Shown here piece after piece: positions 26,260 to 35,508 of a stretch of DNA of 64,000 nucleotides. Origin of the DNA: Streptomyces sp. BK239 (GTDB lineage Bacteria > Actinomycetota > Actinomycetes > Streptomycetales > Streptomycetaceae); assembly GCF_004217285.1 (NCBI RefSeq), contig NZ_SHKS01000004.1, positions 1 to 64,000 on the forward strand. The letters are read 5' to 3'. The number at the start of each line of letters is the position of its first letter. Positions within the stretch are counted from its first letter, which is position 1. The position numbers were made by a program, and so were the translations under genes. A model generated the notes under the pieces. It saw only the letters and a list, made by a program, of their open reading frames with translations. It was not told where the DNA came from and did not search any database.

Positions 26260-26333
26260 CGGCCGCCCGCGCACGCACGGCACCAGCACCGTCGTACGGC
26301 TCACCCACACCCCGCACCGTGAGGAGTCGCACC

Positions 26334-27407
26334 ATGCCCAGCACCACCCGCCCCTCCCGTCTCCGGCTCGGATTCGCCGGAGCCCTCGCCGCCCTGCTCG
26401 TCGCCGCCGGAACCGCCGGCGGCCCCGCCGCCCAGGCGGGCGAGCAGCACCACGCGAAGACCCTCGGCGACCTGGCGCAGCGCCACGGCCGCTACTTCGG
26501 CAGCGCCACCGACAACCCCGTGCTCACCGACACCGCCTACACGAAGATCCTCGGCCACGAGTTCGGCATGATCACCCCCGGCAACAGCATGAAGTGGGAG
26601 GCCACCGAACCCCGGCAGGGCGTCTTCGACTTCTCCAAGGGCGACGAGGTCGTGGAGTTCGCCCGCGCCAACCGGCAGAAGGTGCGCGGCCACACCCTGG
26701 TCTGGCACAACCAGCTGCCCGGCTGGCTGACGAGCCGGCAGTGGACGGCCGACGAGCTGCGGGCCGTGCTGAAGAACCACATCCAGACCGAGGTGCGCCA
26801 CTACCGGGGCAAGATCTACGCCTGGGACGTCGTGAACGAGGCCTTCAACGAGGACGGCACCTGGCGCGAGTCGCTCTTCTACAAGACGCTCGGCCCCGGC
26901 TACATCGCCGACGCGCTGCGCTGGGCCCACGAGGCCGACCCCAAGGCCAGGCTCTACGTCAACGACTACAACGTCGAGGCCGTCGGCCCGAAGAGCGACG
27001 CCTACTACGCCCTCGCCAAGCAGCTCAGGGCCCAGCGCGTCCCCCTCCACGGCTTCGGCCTCCAGGCGCACCTGGCGCTCCAGTACGGCTATCCGACCAC
27101 CCTTGAGGACAACCTCCGCCGCTTCGCCCGCCTCGGCCTGGACACCGCGCTCACCGAGGTCGACGTACGGATGCTGCTGCCCGCGACGGAGGAAAAGCTG
27201 GCGCAACAGGCCGACTGGTACCGGGACTTGACCAAGGCGTGCCTCGCGGTGCGGCGGTGCGTCGGCATCACCGTCTGGGACTGGACCGACAAATACTCGT
27301 GGATCCCGGCGTTCTTCCCCGGCGAGGGGGCGGCCCTGCCGTGGGACGAGCAGTTCGCGCCGAAGCCGGCGTACCACGCGATCCGAGAGGCGTTGAAGCG
27401 GCGCTGA
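26334..27407 (+). CDS. Secreted GH10 endo-1,4-beta-xylanase
   Basis: 357 residues. The signal peptide (~1-37, ending AAQAG) precedes a glycoside hydrolase family 10 barrel. The acid/base Glu lies in WDVVNEAFNE and the nucleophile Glu in LTEVDVRM; the NSMKWE and HTLVWHNQLP motifs are intact. It cuts xylan backbone outside the cell, giving substrate for the transporter encoded just upstream. GAGGAG at 26320 supports ATG 26334; a longer frame would overlap the permease gene. There is no carbohydrate-binding module, unlike many Streptomyces xylanases. Confidence 0.93.
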   Translation: MPSTTRPSRLRLGFAGALAALLVAAGTAGGPAAQAGEQHHAKTLGDLAQRHGRYFGSATDNPVLTDTAYTKILGHEFGMITPGNSMKWEATEPRQGVFDFSKGDEVVEFARANRQKVRGHTLVWHNQLPGWLTSRQWTADELRAVLKNHIQTEVRHYRGKIYAWDVVNEAFNEDGTWRESLFYKTLGPGYIADALRWAHEADPKARLYVNDYNVEAVGPKSDAYYALAKQLRAQRVPLHGFGLQAHLALQYGYPTTLEDNLRRFARLGLDTALTEVDVRMLLPATEEKLAQQADWYRDLTKACLAVRRCVGITVWDWTDKYSWIPAFFPGEGAALPWDEQFAPKPAYHAIREALKRR

Positions 27408-27440
27408 GGCCCCCTCAAAGGGCTTGACCAGACTGGGTTT

Positions 27441-28484
27441 TCACTGTGCCGTAGTCGGCGGTGCGGTGCTGGAGCGCACCACCAGCTCCGTGCCCAGCTC
27501 CACCCGCGGCGAGTCCGGCTGCTCGCCGCGGGCCAGGCGCAGCACCGTGCGCACGGCGAGCGTGCCCATGTCGGCCAGGGGCTGCCGCACGGTGGTCAAC
27601 GGCGGTGCGGACCAGCGCACTTCGGGCAGGTCGTCGAAACCGACCACGCTCATGTCCTCCGGCACCCGCAGTCCGCGCCGGCGCAGCGCCTCGATCGCGC
27701 CGAGGGCCATCTGGTCGCTGGCCGCGAACAGCGCTGTCGGCGGCTCGGGCAGGTCGAGCAGGGCGGTGCATCCGGTGCACCCCGACTCGGGGCGGAAGTC
27801 GCCCGTCACGACCAGCGACTCGTCGACGCCGAGGCCCGCCGCCTCCAGGGCCGCCCGGTAGCCGTCGAACCGGGCGCGGGAGCACAGCAGTCGGGGCGGA
27901 CCGGCGATCAGGCCGATCCTGCGGTGGCCGAGGGAGAGCAGGTGCTCGGTCGCGGCCAGGCCGCCCGACCAGTTGGCGGCGCCGATGGTGGGGGTGTCGA
28001 AGGCCGGCGAGCCGGTCGGGTCGACCACCACGAGCGGTACCCCCAGGATGCGCAACTGCTCGTGCAGAGTGGGCTCCAGGGCCGAGGTGACGAGGATGAC
28101 GCCGTCGGAGGCGCGGGCGCGCAGGTTGCGCAGCCACTCCCGGGCGTCGCCCGAACGCCCGTGGATCGCCGACACCACGGTGCCCGCGCCGGCCGCGTGC
28201 GCGGCCTCCTCCACACCGCGGATGATCTCCACCGCCCAGGGGCTGTCGAGGTCGTTGAAGACCAGGTCGAGCAGGGTGGCGCGGGCCGGCGCGGAGGGGG
28301 CGGGACGCTTGCGGTAACCGTGCAGGCGCAGCAGGTCCTCGACCCGGGCCCGGGTCTCGGGCGCCACGTCGGAGCGGCCGTTGACCACCCGGGAGACCGT
28401 CGGCACCGAGACGCCGGCCCGCCGGGCGATTTCCGTGATGGTGACCTTGCCCCGGGGCGCGGGCGCCGTCTCGTCCGTTGTCAC
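27441..28484 (-). CDS. bxlR: LacI-family repressor, probable xylan/xylobiose regulator
   Basis: 347 residues. The LacI HTH at ~12-60 (VTITEIARRAGVSVPTVSRV, NGRSDVA) is followed by a periplasmic-binding-type effector domain. It is convergent with the xylanase gene (34-nt gap). The CGAAACTTTCG operator before the transporter operon is a likely target, with release on binding xylobiose or a related sugar. GTG 28484 is chosen because GGAGGTGGGG lies just upstream; GTG 28493 overlaps that site. Confidence 0.8.
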   Translation of the reverse strand: MTTDETAPAPRGKVTITEIARRAGVSVPTVSRVVNGRSDVAPETRARVEDLLRLHGYRKRPAPSAPARATLLDLVFNDLDSPWAVEIIRGVEEAAHAAGAGTVVSAIHGRSGDAREWLRNLRARASDGVILVTSALEPTLHEQLRILGVPLVVVDPTGSPAFDTPTIGAANWSGGLAATEHLLSLGHRRIGLIAGPPRLLCSRARFDGYRAALEAAGLGVDESLVVTGDFRPESGCTGCTALLDLPEPPTALFAASDQMALGAIEALRRRGLRVPEDMSVVGFDDLPEVRWSAPPLTTVRQPLADMGTLAVRTVLRLARGEQPDSPRVELGTELVVRSSTAPPTTAQ

Positions 28485-28521
28485 TTCCCCCACCTCCGTC
28501 GCGCCGCTGCGGGCGCCGCCG

Positions 28522-28551
28522 CGAAACTTCCAGAAGTCTTCCGGAAAGTGG
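28522..28551 (-). promoter_or_regulatory. Possible autoregulatory site before the LacI gene
   Basis: CGAAACTTC (28522-28530) shares its first eight bases with the transporter operator. It is followed by CCAGAAGTCTTCCGG, an imperfect dyad. The site lies 38-67 bp upstream of the repressor start. Confidence 0.4.
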
Positions 28552-28603
28552 GCGGTCGGGGGAAGGCGGGCAGAGGGGGGAATCGGTCGGCTACCGCCCG
28601 TGA

Positions 28604-28630
28604 CCGGCCCCGGACGCGCGTCGGGGCCGG
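28604..28630 (-). terminator. Hairpin terminator
   Basis: CCGGCCCCG (28604-28612) pairs with CGGGGCCGG (28622-28630). It lies downstream of the DUF5999 gene on the - strand, separating it from the LacI gene. Confidence 0.6.
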
Positions 28631-28740
28631 TGCGCAGCGGCGGCTGCGGTCCGGCCCCTCAGTACACCGGCCGACGTCGCCCGACGCCGCCCGGACAGGC
28701 TCCGGGGACGAGCCCCGGGGGTTCGTCCGCCTGACAGGCC

Positions 28741-28947
28741 TCAGGCGGCGGTGGCCACGCGGCCGGCGTCCAGCGGGCGGTGCGGCGCGATGATCTGGCC
28801 GTCGGGCAGGAGCTCACCGGTGTCCTCGAAGAGCAGGACGCCGTTGCACAGCAGGCTCCAGCCCTGCTCCGGGTGGTGCGCCAGGAGACGGGCGGATTCC
28901 CGGTCGGCGGAGTCGGCTGTCGGGCACGGTGGCTTGTGCTGGCACAT
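28741..28947 (-). CDS. DUF5999 family small protein
   Basis: 68 residues: MCQHKPPCP start, then LLAHHPEQGWSLLCNGVLLF and EDTGELLPDG. It belongs to a small conserved actinobacterial family with N-terminal cysteines and no known function. ATG 28947 gives the family-typical length. A hairpin overlaps the stop codon (28729-28750). Confidence 0.78.
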   Translation of the reverse strand: MCQHKPPCPTADSADRESARLLAHHPEQGWSLLCNGVLLFEDTGELLPDGQIIAPHRPLDAGRVATAA

Positions 28948-29242
28948 GGCGGGGATCTTTCGCTCTGTCGTGAGATGTGAGGTGTCTGTCGCGTGTATCG
29001 CGTCGGTCCAGTGTGTCGCGTCTGTCCCGCGGCGTGAAACGTCGTTCAAGGCCGCCCCCCGTTGTGATAAGTCGGTCGGAACCCAGTGTTGCCCCACGGG
29101 CGTCGATCCGCAGGTATTTCGCTGCACCGCCTCTCACAGGTTCATGACGCATCACCCACGCGGGCGGTTCATCCCCACCGCACCGTCCCTTCGGGTGGTT
29201 TCGGGTGGCCCGATGGGGCTAGACGCGTGATCGCGAACAGTG
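28948..29242. other. Intergenic leader of the DUF5999 gene
   Basis: About 295 bases without a credible gene. Between 28980 and 29030 the + strand shows loose repeats of GTGT(A/C)(T/G)CGCGT followed by TCTGTCC or CGGTCC. The rest is presumably the promoter and untranslated leader of the - strand gene. Confidence 0.4.
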
Positions 29243-29279
29243 CCGTGCCCCGCCCCGGGGGTGTGGGGGCGGGGCACGG
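29243..29279 (-). terminator. Strong intrinsic hairpin
   Basis: A perfect 14-bp stem, CCGTGCCCCGCCCC (29243-29256) with 29266-29279, lies just downstream of the - strand gene ending at 29299. Confidence 0.8.
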
Positions 29280-29298
29280 TGAGGCGGTCAGGGGGTGG

Positions 29299-29892
29299 TC
29301 AGGCCGGGGTGGGGGAGCCGAGCAGGGGGGTCGGCGGGGTCACCCGCAGGGTCAGCACCGGCAGCAACTCGGCGACCCGGTGCGGTCGGTGGGCGGCGAT
29401 CCCGGGCGGCGCGGGGGCCAGCGGCACCAGCAGATCGGTCGCCGCGGGGTGCCCGGTGACGCCGTCGGAGGCGCAGTCGCCGTGCAGCCACAGGGTGAGC
29501 ATGTACAGGCCGGGCACGGACAGCAGTCTCGCCTGGTACGGCTGGGGCGTCGACTCGGCCTGCCGCAGGGCCCGTTCGGTGGAGGCGATGTACGGGCCCT
29601 CGAAGAAGTGCGAGAACGCCCAGCCGTCCGCCGTGAGCCGGGTCTCGGCCGCGGCGACCGCCCGGTCGCCGCAGCGGATCAGGAACCGCCAGCCGGCCAG
29701 CCGGGTCGCTGACACGCCCTCGGGGGTGATCCGGTCCAGCACATGCAGGGGCAGGGGGAGTTCGGGAACGGCCGGCCCCTCGGCGTCGCGCAGGGAGGGG
29801 GTCCTCGCCTCACTGACCGCGGTGGGCGAGGCAAGGGCTGTGAGGACGGAGCGCAGGGCGGGCGCGGGAGCCGGGGGGACATGCAGCGGCAT
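29299..29892 (-). CDS. Hypothetical protein
   Basis: 197 residues, soluble and proline-rich at both ends, with a central conserved-looking part (LHVLDRITPEGVSATRLAGW, GWAFSHFFEGPYIASTERAL). No signal peptide or membrane helix is evident, and I do not recognise the family. ATG 29892 has a weak GAGG upstream. It is monocistronic, with its own terminator. Confidence 0.65.
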   Translation of the reverse strand: MPLHVPPAPAPALRSVLTALASPTAVSEARTPSLRDAEGPAVPELPLPLHVLDRITPEGVSATRLAGWRFLIRCGDRAVAAAETRLTADGWAFSHFFEGPYIASTERALRQAESTPQPYQARLLSVPGLYMLTLWLHGDCASDGVTGHPAATDLLVPLAPAPPGIAAHRPHRVAELLPVLTLRVTPPTPLLGSPTPA

Positions 29893-30478
29893 GGTGGGTC
29901 GCCTCTCATTCGACAGGCACGGTGGCACGAGGGCGGGGGCGGACGGCGCTGTCAGCTCTCGGGGAAGGTCACAGAGGTGGTGGCCGGGGTGAGGGAACCG
30001 GAGACACGTGCGGCCTGCCGTCCGTCGCCACGACGGAACGACAGGCTCCTTCGACCGAGGGCGCCCACCTTCTCTGCCTTGTTCGCGGAGTTTATACGAC
30101 ACGTGTTCATACTGTGTTTCGACTAGCCGGTCCCGGGGCACCCGGCAAGAGTCTATTCGGTCGACAGTACGCGTGAATCATCCCGATTCAGAGCAGGACG
30201 CGGGGCTGTGACCTCGGGATATGGCGACAGCGCGGTCGGCCTATTCGTGTCGTCGTTTTTCACGAGTTGTTCATCCGGGGAACCGGTGATGAAACGGCGC
30301 TGAAACAGCGTTCTGCCGCATGCCCCGTGAATGTGCCTCCGGTCACCTCCGCTCAGGTTAGCGGTCGGCGCGGCCCGGCGGGGACGTTATCGATCGGGAA
30401 GGCTGGGCATCATCCCACGTGACCCCGGGACATCCGGCGGCCGGACCACCGGCCCGCCACGCGAGGAGGGAAGCTTCG
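29893..30478. other. Long divergent intergenic region
   Basis: 586 bases, AT-richer than average around 30080-30300, with no gene. It contains ACACGTGT (30099-30106) and a TGAATC-N5-GATTCA dyad (30174-30190), possible operator sites for the two divergent genes. Confidence 0.45.
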
Positions 30479-31996
30479 ATGGGGGAGAAGGTCGTGGCAG
30501 GCGGGTTCGACCTGTCCGATCGGCAGCGCTACCGCGACAAGCTGCGGCAGTGCCTCACGGGGCTGGAGCGGCTCCTGGCTCAGCAGCGCTTCGACCGCCC
30601 CAAGAACCTCATGGGGCTCGAGATCGAACTGAATCTCGCGGGTGCCGACGGGCTGCCGAAAATGCTGAATGGAGAAGTGCTGGAGAGGATCGCCAGCCGT
30701 GATTTCCAAACAGAACTCGCCATGTTCAACCTGGAAGTGAACATAGCTCCCCACCGGTTGGGTGGGCGGGTATTCGACCGGCTTGCCGAGGAACTCCGCA
30801 CGTCGCTGGCATATGCCCACCGAAAGGCGGGAGAGGTCGATGCGGGAATCGTGATGATCGGCATTCTGCCGACCCTGGACCGTGACGACCTCGTCACCTC
30901 CAACCTTTCCGACGTCGACCGCTACACGCTTCTCAACGACCAGATCGTCGCGGCCCGCGGTGAGGAGTTCGCCCTCGACATCGACGGCGTCGAGCGGTTG
31001 TCGTGCACGTCGAAGTCGATCGTCCCCGAGGCGGCCTGCACCTCCGTGCAGTTGCACCTCCAGGTGACGCCGTCCCGGTTCCCAGACGTGTGGAACGCGG
31101 CCCAGGCCGTCGCCGCCGTCCAGGTGGCCGTCGGCGCCAACTCACCGTTCCTCTTCGGCCGCGAACTGTGGCGCGAGTCCCGCCCGCCGGTCTTCCAGCA
31201 GGCCACCGACACCCGCCCGCCGGAGCTCCAGGCGCAAGGCGTGCGACCGCGGACCTGGTTCGGGGAGCGGTGGATCAGCTCGGCGTACGAACTGTTCGAG
31301 GAGAACCTGCGCTACTTCCCGGCGCTGTTGCCGATCTGCGACGACGAGGACCCGCTGGAGGTCCTGGACGCGGGCGGCGTCCCCAAGCTCGCCGAGCTCG
31401 TGCTGCACAACGGCACCGTCTACCGCTGGAACCGCCCCGTGTACGGCATCGCCGACGGCCTCCCGCACCTGCGGGTGGAGAACCGGGTGCTGCCCGCCGG
31501 GCCCACCGTCTCAGACGTCGTCGCCAACGCGGCCTTCTACTACGGCCTCGTCCGCGCCCTCGCCGAGGACTCCCGTCCGGTGTGGACGCGTATGCCGTTC
31601 GAGACCGCCGCCGCCAACTTCGACACCGCTTGCCGGCACGGCATCGACGCCCGGCTGCAGTGGCCGCGGCGCGGGCGGCTCGGCGGCACGGCCGAGGTCG
31701 ACGTGGTGAGTCTCGTCCGCGAGGAGCTGCTGCCGCTGGCCGAGGCCGGACTGGACGCGTGGGGAGTGGAGCCCGCCGACCGCGACCACTACCTCGGCAT
31801 CATCGAGGAGCGGTGCCGACGGCGCACCAACGGGGCGAGCTGGCAGGTGGAGACGTTCCACCGGGCGCTCGAGGCCGGTATGTCCCGCGAGGCGGCCCTC
31901 GCCGCCACCACCCGCCGCTACGCCGAACTGTCCCACCAGGGCGAGCCGGCGCACACCTGGCCGGTGGGCTTGCCGGAGCCGGTGCCGGCGGGATGA
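30479..31996 (+). CDS. Glutamate-cysteine-ligase-like protein
   Basis: 505 residues of the glutamate-cysteine ligase family 2 fold: NLMGLEIELNL near residue 42 (substrate/metal region), TSVQLHLQVTP (~190) and VENRVLPAGPTVSDV (~340). Such enzymes join glutamate to an amino acid with ATP. Streptomyces use mycothiol rather than glutathione, so the true substrate is uncertain. GAGGAGGGA precedes ATG 30479. It is a single gene with a terminator directly after it. Confidence 0.75.
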   Translation: MGEKVVAGGFDLSDRQRYRDKLRQCLTGLERLLAQQRFDRPKNLMGLEIELNLAGADGLPKMLNGEVLERIASRDFQTELAMFNLEVNIAPHRLGGRVFDRLAEELRTSLAYAHRKAGEVDAGIVMIGILPTLDRDDLVTSNLSDVDRYTLLNDQIVAARGEEFALDIDGVERLSCTSKSIVPEAACTSVQLHLQVTPSRFPDVWNAAQAVAAVQVAVGANSPFLFGRELWRESRPPVFQQATDTRPPELQAQGVRPRTWFGERWISSAYELFEENLRYFPALLPICDDEDPLEVLDAGGVPKLAELVLHNGTVYRWNRPVYGIADGLPHLRVENRVLPAGPTVSDVVANAAFYYGLVRALAEDSRPVWTRMPFETAAANFDTACRHGIDARLQWPRRGRLGGTAEVDVVSLVREELLPLAEAGLDAWGVEPADRDHYLGIIEERCRRRTNGASWQVETFHRALEAGMSREAALAATTRRYAELSHQGEPAHTWPVGLPEPVPAG

Positions 31997-32009
31997 CGGG
32001 CTGACGTCC

Positions 32010-32037
32010 CCCGGCCCGGCGGAACCGTCGGGCCGGG
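32010..32037 (+). terminator. Terminator after the ligase gene
   Basis: CCCGGCCCG (32010-32018) pairs with CGGGCCGGG (32029-32037), 14 nt after the stop codon. Confidence 0.75.
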
Positions 32038-32504
32038 TGCGGCTGCCTGGGAGGCCGTCCGTGCCGTTCCCCACGCCCCTGTGCGGAGCGCGCGGTCTCC
32101 CCGCGGCTTTGGACGGTGGGGGCGCGCACGGTCGGCCTTCCGCCTCCGTCGGCGTGCGGCTGCCGGGCGTTTCTGTGGTCCGCGTCGGGCGACGGCGCGT
32201 CGAGCACGTCAGCGTCGGCAGCCCGCTCGTGTCCCGCGCCTGATTCGCCATGGCCGGCCGTGACCCGTCGTCCCGCGACGCCGCGCTCGCCGACTCCACC
32301 CGTGTTCACGTCTTCGCCGGCCCGCCCGGGCCTTCGCCGTCTGCGCGCGAACACGGGGGTCGCTGCCGCCCGCCCCGTGCTGATCGGGCAAGCTGTGACG
32401 TCCCATGGCGGTGGTGCCCCTCCCTGTCGACCTGAACGCCGGTCCCGTCCGGCGGCATGGCGTGCGAGGCGGTGATGCGCCCCCGTACGCAACTGGAGGC
32501 AGGT
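32038..32504. other. Intergenic region, no gene seen
   Basis: About 470 bases. Reading frames here are low-complexity GC-rich shadows. It should contain the promoter for the CPBP gene; no clear operator was seen. Confidence 0.4.
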
Positions 32505-33305
32505 GTGCAGGTGGAGACGGGCGCGGTGGCCGGTTCCTTTCCCCAACGGCCGCTCACACGACGGATCCTCCGGGACGAGACGCTGCTCGTCCTGGGGCTT
32601 TCGCTCGGTGCGAGCGGAGTGTCCGCACTGATCAGCTTTGTCGGATCGGTCACAAAACCCGGAGGCCTGAAGGACCAGGCCGCGACCCTCAACGCCTCGG
32701 CCGCGCCCGGCCGCCCCTGGCTCGATCTCGCCTGGCAGCTCTTCGGGATCACCACGGCGCTGATCCCCGTCGCCCTCGTCGCTCACCTCCTGATGCGCGA
32801 GGGCCAGGGACTGCGCACCCTCGGCTTCGACCGCAACCGGCCGTGGCCGGACCTGGGCCGGGGCGCCGCCGTCGCGGCAGGGATCGGCAGCACCGGCATC
32901 GCGTTCTACCTCGCGGCGCGGCAACTCGGCTTCAACCTCACGGTGGTGCCGGAGGCGCTGCCGGACGTGTGGTGGAAGTTCCCGGTGCTGATCCTTTCCG
33001 CGATGCAGAACGCCATCCTGGAAGAGGTCATCGTCGTCGGCTATCTGCTGCGCCGGCTCGACCAGTTGGGCTGGAGCCCGACGGGGTCGCTGGCGGCCAG
33101 TTCCGTACTGCGCGGCTCGTACCACCTCTACCAGGGCATCGGCGGCTTCGTCGGCAACATGGTGATGGGCGTGGTGTTCGTGTTCCTGTACCGGCGGTGG
33201 GGCCGCGTCGGCCCTTTGGTGGTGGCGCACTCACTGCTCGACATCGGCGCGTTCGTCGGCTACGCGCTGCTGGCGGGGAAGGTGTCGTGGCTGCCGGTGG
33301 CGTGA
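32505..33305 (+). CDS. CPBP-family intramembrane protease (CAAX-type)
   Basis: 266 residues with about seven membrane helices. The glutamate pair motif LEEVIVVGYLLRRL (~180), the histidine in RGSYHLYQG (~210) and HSLLDIGAF (~248) are the three CPBP/Abi metalloprotease motifs. It probably cleaves or matures a membrane substrate; some relatives act in bacteriocin immunity. GTG 32505 has GGAGG 5 nt upstream; ATG 32457 lacks one. Confidence 0.82.
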   Translation: MQVETGAVAGSFPQRPLTRRILRDETLLVLGLSLGASGVSALISFVGSVTKPGGLKDQAATLNASAAPGRPWLDLAWQLFGITTALIPVALVAHLLMREGQGLRTLGFDRNRPWPDLGRGAAVAAGIGSTGIAFYLAARQLGFNLTVVPEALPDVWWKFPVLILSAMQNAILEEVIVVGYLLRRLDQLGWSPTGSLAASSVLRGSYHLYQGIGGFVGNMVMGVVFVFLYRRWGRVGPLVVAHSLLDIGAFVGYALLAGKVSWLPVA

Positions 33306-33351
33306 GGCGCGCCCGATGTCGTGCGGCGCCGCGGTGGGGCGCGGGGCGCGG

Positions 33352-34176
33352 TCAGCGGGCGGGTTCGGGGGCCAGCAGGTCGCCCTCGATGACGGTGAAC
33401 GCGCGGCCGCTCAGCAAGGTGCGCTCGCCGCGCAGGCTCGTGCGTACGAGACCGGAGCGGCGCGAGGCCTGAAGACCGGTGAGCTCGGGGCGGCCCAGCC
33501 GCTCGGACCAGTAGGGCGCAAGGGCGGTGTGGGCGCTGCCGGTGACCGGATCCTCGTCGATGCCCACGTTCGGGAAGAAGCAGCGGGAGACGAAGTCGTA
33601 GCCGCGCTCGGGATCCTCGGCTCGGGCGGTGGCGATCACCCCGCGCGCGGAGTGTGCGCCGAGTGACCTGAGGTCGGGGGCGAGCGCGTGGACCGTCTTC
33701 TCGTCGGCGAGTTCGACCAGCAGGTCCCCTACGTTCGGCCCCGTGTCGAACGCGGCGAGCGGTCGTGCGCCGAGAGCCTCGCCGACGCCTTCCGCGATCT
33801 CCACGCGCGTGAGCGGCGCGGTCGGGAAGTCCAGGGTGATCGAGCCGTCCTCGGCGGGCGTCGCGGCGAGGACGCCGCTGCGCGTCGCGAACCGCACCGG
33901 GCCCTCGTGCGCGCGCGTGGAGTGCAGCACGTGGGCGGTGGCGAGCGTGGCGTGGCCGCACATCGCCACCTCGGCGACGGGCGTGAACCAGCGCAGCGCC
34001 CAGTCCGCCCCACCGCCCGCGGGCAGCGGATGCGCGAACGCCGTCTCGGCGTGGTTGACCTCCATGGCCACGTCCTGGAGCCAGTCGTCGCCCGGGAAGG
34101 CGTCGAGCAGGAGGACCCCGGCCGGGTTCCCGGAGAAGGGGCGGTCGGCGAAGGCGTCGACGATTCGAATGCGCAT
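33352..34176 (-). CDS. PhzF family isomerase/epimerase
   Basis: 274 residues with the PhzF double hot-dog-like fold: DAFADRPFSGNPAG at the start, the catalytic Glu in NHAETAFAHP (~46), VAMCGHATLA (~75) and a late DEDPVTGSAHTAL (~205). Family members isomerise small carboxylic acids. No phenazine genes lie nearby, so this is a stand-alone enzyme of unknown substrate. It is convergent with the CPBP gene. Confidence 0.88.
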   Translation of the reverse strand: MRIRIVDAFADRPFSGNPAGVLLLDAFPGDDWLQDVAMEVNHAETAFAHPLPAGGGADWALRWFTPVAEVAMCGHATLATAHVLHSTRAHEGPVRFATRSGVLAATPAEDGSITLDFPTAPLTRVEIAEGVGEALGARPLAAFDTGPNVGDLLVELADEKTVHALAPDLRSLGAHSARGVIATARAEDPERGYDFVSRCFFPNVGIDEDPVTGSAHTALAPYWSERLGRPELTGLQASRRSGLVRTSLRGERTLLSGRAFTVIEGDLLAPEPAR

Positions 34177-34422
34177 GCGGTGACGGTAGGGGGCGGGACG
34201 AGCGGCGGACCAAGGCCAATCCGCGACGCCTGGACCGTTTTCACCCGATCGCATGACCCGGCGGCGGAACCATCCGGTTGAGCCGGGACGTTCGAGCGGA
34301 TGACGGCCAGAGGCGGAAGACGGCCAGAGATGGGGACGGCTGGAGACGGAAACGGGGCGGCACGAGCGTACGGCGGCGGTACGACCGTACGGCGGGGTGG
34401 CGGCAGGGCGAGGGGGAGGGGC

Positions 34423-35508
34423 ATGGGGGCGGCAGTGAACGGCATGACAGGCGAGGACACCGGCGGGGCAGCCGGGACCGGGGCAGGCGGGACAGACGCG
34501 GCCGGCGCCGCCGGAGGCGACGGCGGGGCCGGCGCCGTCGTGCTGACCGGCGCGACCGGTTTCATCGGCTCGCACACGCTGCGGGCGCTGTCCGCGCTGC
34601 CGGCCGGCCCAGGTCGGCCGCGCGTGAGAGCGCTGGTGCGCCGGCTCCCCGAGGGCGGGGCGGCCCTGCCCGTCGAGTGGTTCCACGGCGACGTGACCGA
34701 CCCGGCCGGGCTGCGCGGGCTGTGCGAGGGAGCGCGGACGCTGGTCCACCTCGCCTCGTACGTCGGCGGGGACGAGCGGCGGTGCGAGGCGGTCAACGTG
34801 GACGGCACCCGCGCCCTGATGGCGGAGGCCGCGCGCGCCGGCGTCCGCCGGGTGGTGCACCTGTCGACGGCCGCGGTCTACGGCGCCGGCCCGCACCGGG
34901 GCGTCGCCGTCGACGAGGTGCCCGCCGAGCCGGTCTCCGCGGCGAGCAGGACCAGACTGGCCGGGGAGGCCTACGCCCGGGAGGCGGGCGCCGCGGTGCT
35001 GCGGCCCGGGATCGTGCTGGGCGAGGGGGACCGCTGGGTCGTCCCCGGGCTGCGGGAACTCGTGGAGCGGGTGCCCGCCGAGTGGGACGGCGGTCGGGCG
35101 CTGCTGTCCGTGGTGGACGTCGGCGACCTCGCCCGGCTGATCGCCGCGATCGCCGTCGGCCCGCACGAGGTGCCGCCCGGCGTGTACCACGTGGGCCACC
35201 CGGAGCCCGTCCGCATCGGCGACTTGCTGGCGCGGCTGGCCGCCTCCGACGTCCTGCCGCCCCGCCCGTCCGCCGACTGGCCGTGGCACAGGTGCCTGGA
35301 ACACCTGCGGGCCGCCCCCGGCCGCGCCTCGGAACGCCAGTTCGCGCTGGTCGGCCGGGACCACTGGTACCAGTCCGACCACATATGGAGGCTGACCCGG
35401 GAAACGCCGGGCCCCGGCCCGCTGGCCAGGCTCGCGGGGTCGGCGAGGTGGTACCGCGAGCATCTGACTGCCCTCGTGGCGGCGCCCGCCGAGTCCGGAC
35501 CGGCCTGA
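34423..35508 (+). CDS. NAD-dependent epimerase/dehydratase family protein, atypical
   Basis: 361 residues. A Gly/Ala-rich leader of ~35 residues precedes a Rossmann fold with TGATGFIGSH (~42) and VNVDGTRALM (~125). In the active-site region PVSAASRTRLAGEAY the usual YxxxK pair reads A/S and R, so normal SDR catalysis is doubtful. The family includes sugar epimerases and 3-beta-hydroxysteroid-type enzymes. ATG 34423 has AGGGGGAGG just upstream; longer starts give an unlikely basic leader. Confidence 0.72.
   Translation: MGAAVNGMTGEDTGGAAGTGAGGTDAAGAAGGDGGAGAVVLTGATGFIGSHTLRALSALPAGPGRPRVRALVRRLPEGGAALPVEWFHGDVTDPAGLRGLCEGARTLVHLASYVGGDERRCEAVNVDGTRALMAEAARAGVRRVVHLSTAAVYGAGPHRGVAVDEVPAEPVSAASRTRLAGEAYAREAGAAVLRPGIVLGEGDRWVVPGLRELVERVPAEWDGGRALLSVVDVGDLARLIAAIAVGPHEVPPGVYHVGHPEPVRIGDLLARLAASDVLPPRPSADWPWHRCLEHLRAAPGRASERQFALVGRDHWYQSDHIWRLTRETPGPGPLARLAGSARWYREHLTALVAAPAESGPA

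Noticed and set aside
29243..29279. CRISPR-like or mobile-element inverted repeat
   Set aside because: It is a single perfect hairpin directly after a gene with no repeats, transposase or target duplication, so a terminator is the simpler reading.
32038..32504. Short plus-strand frames upstream of the CPBP protease
   Set aside because: All are low-complexity, have no ribosome-binding site and show no recognisable motif.
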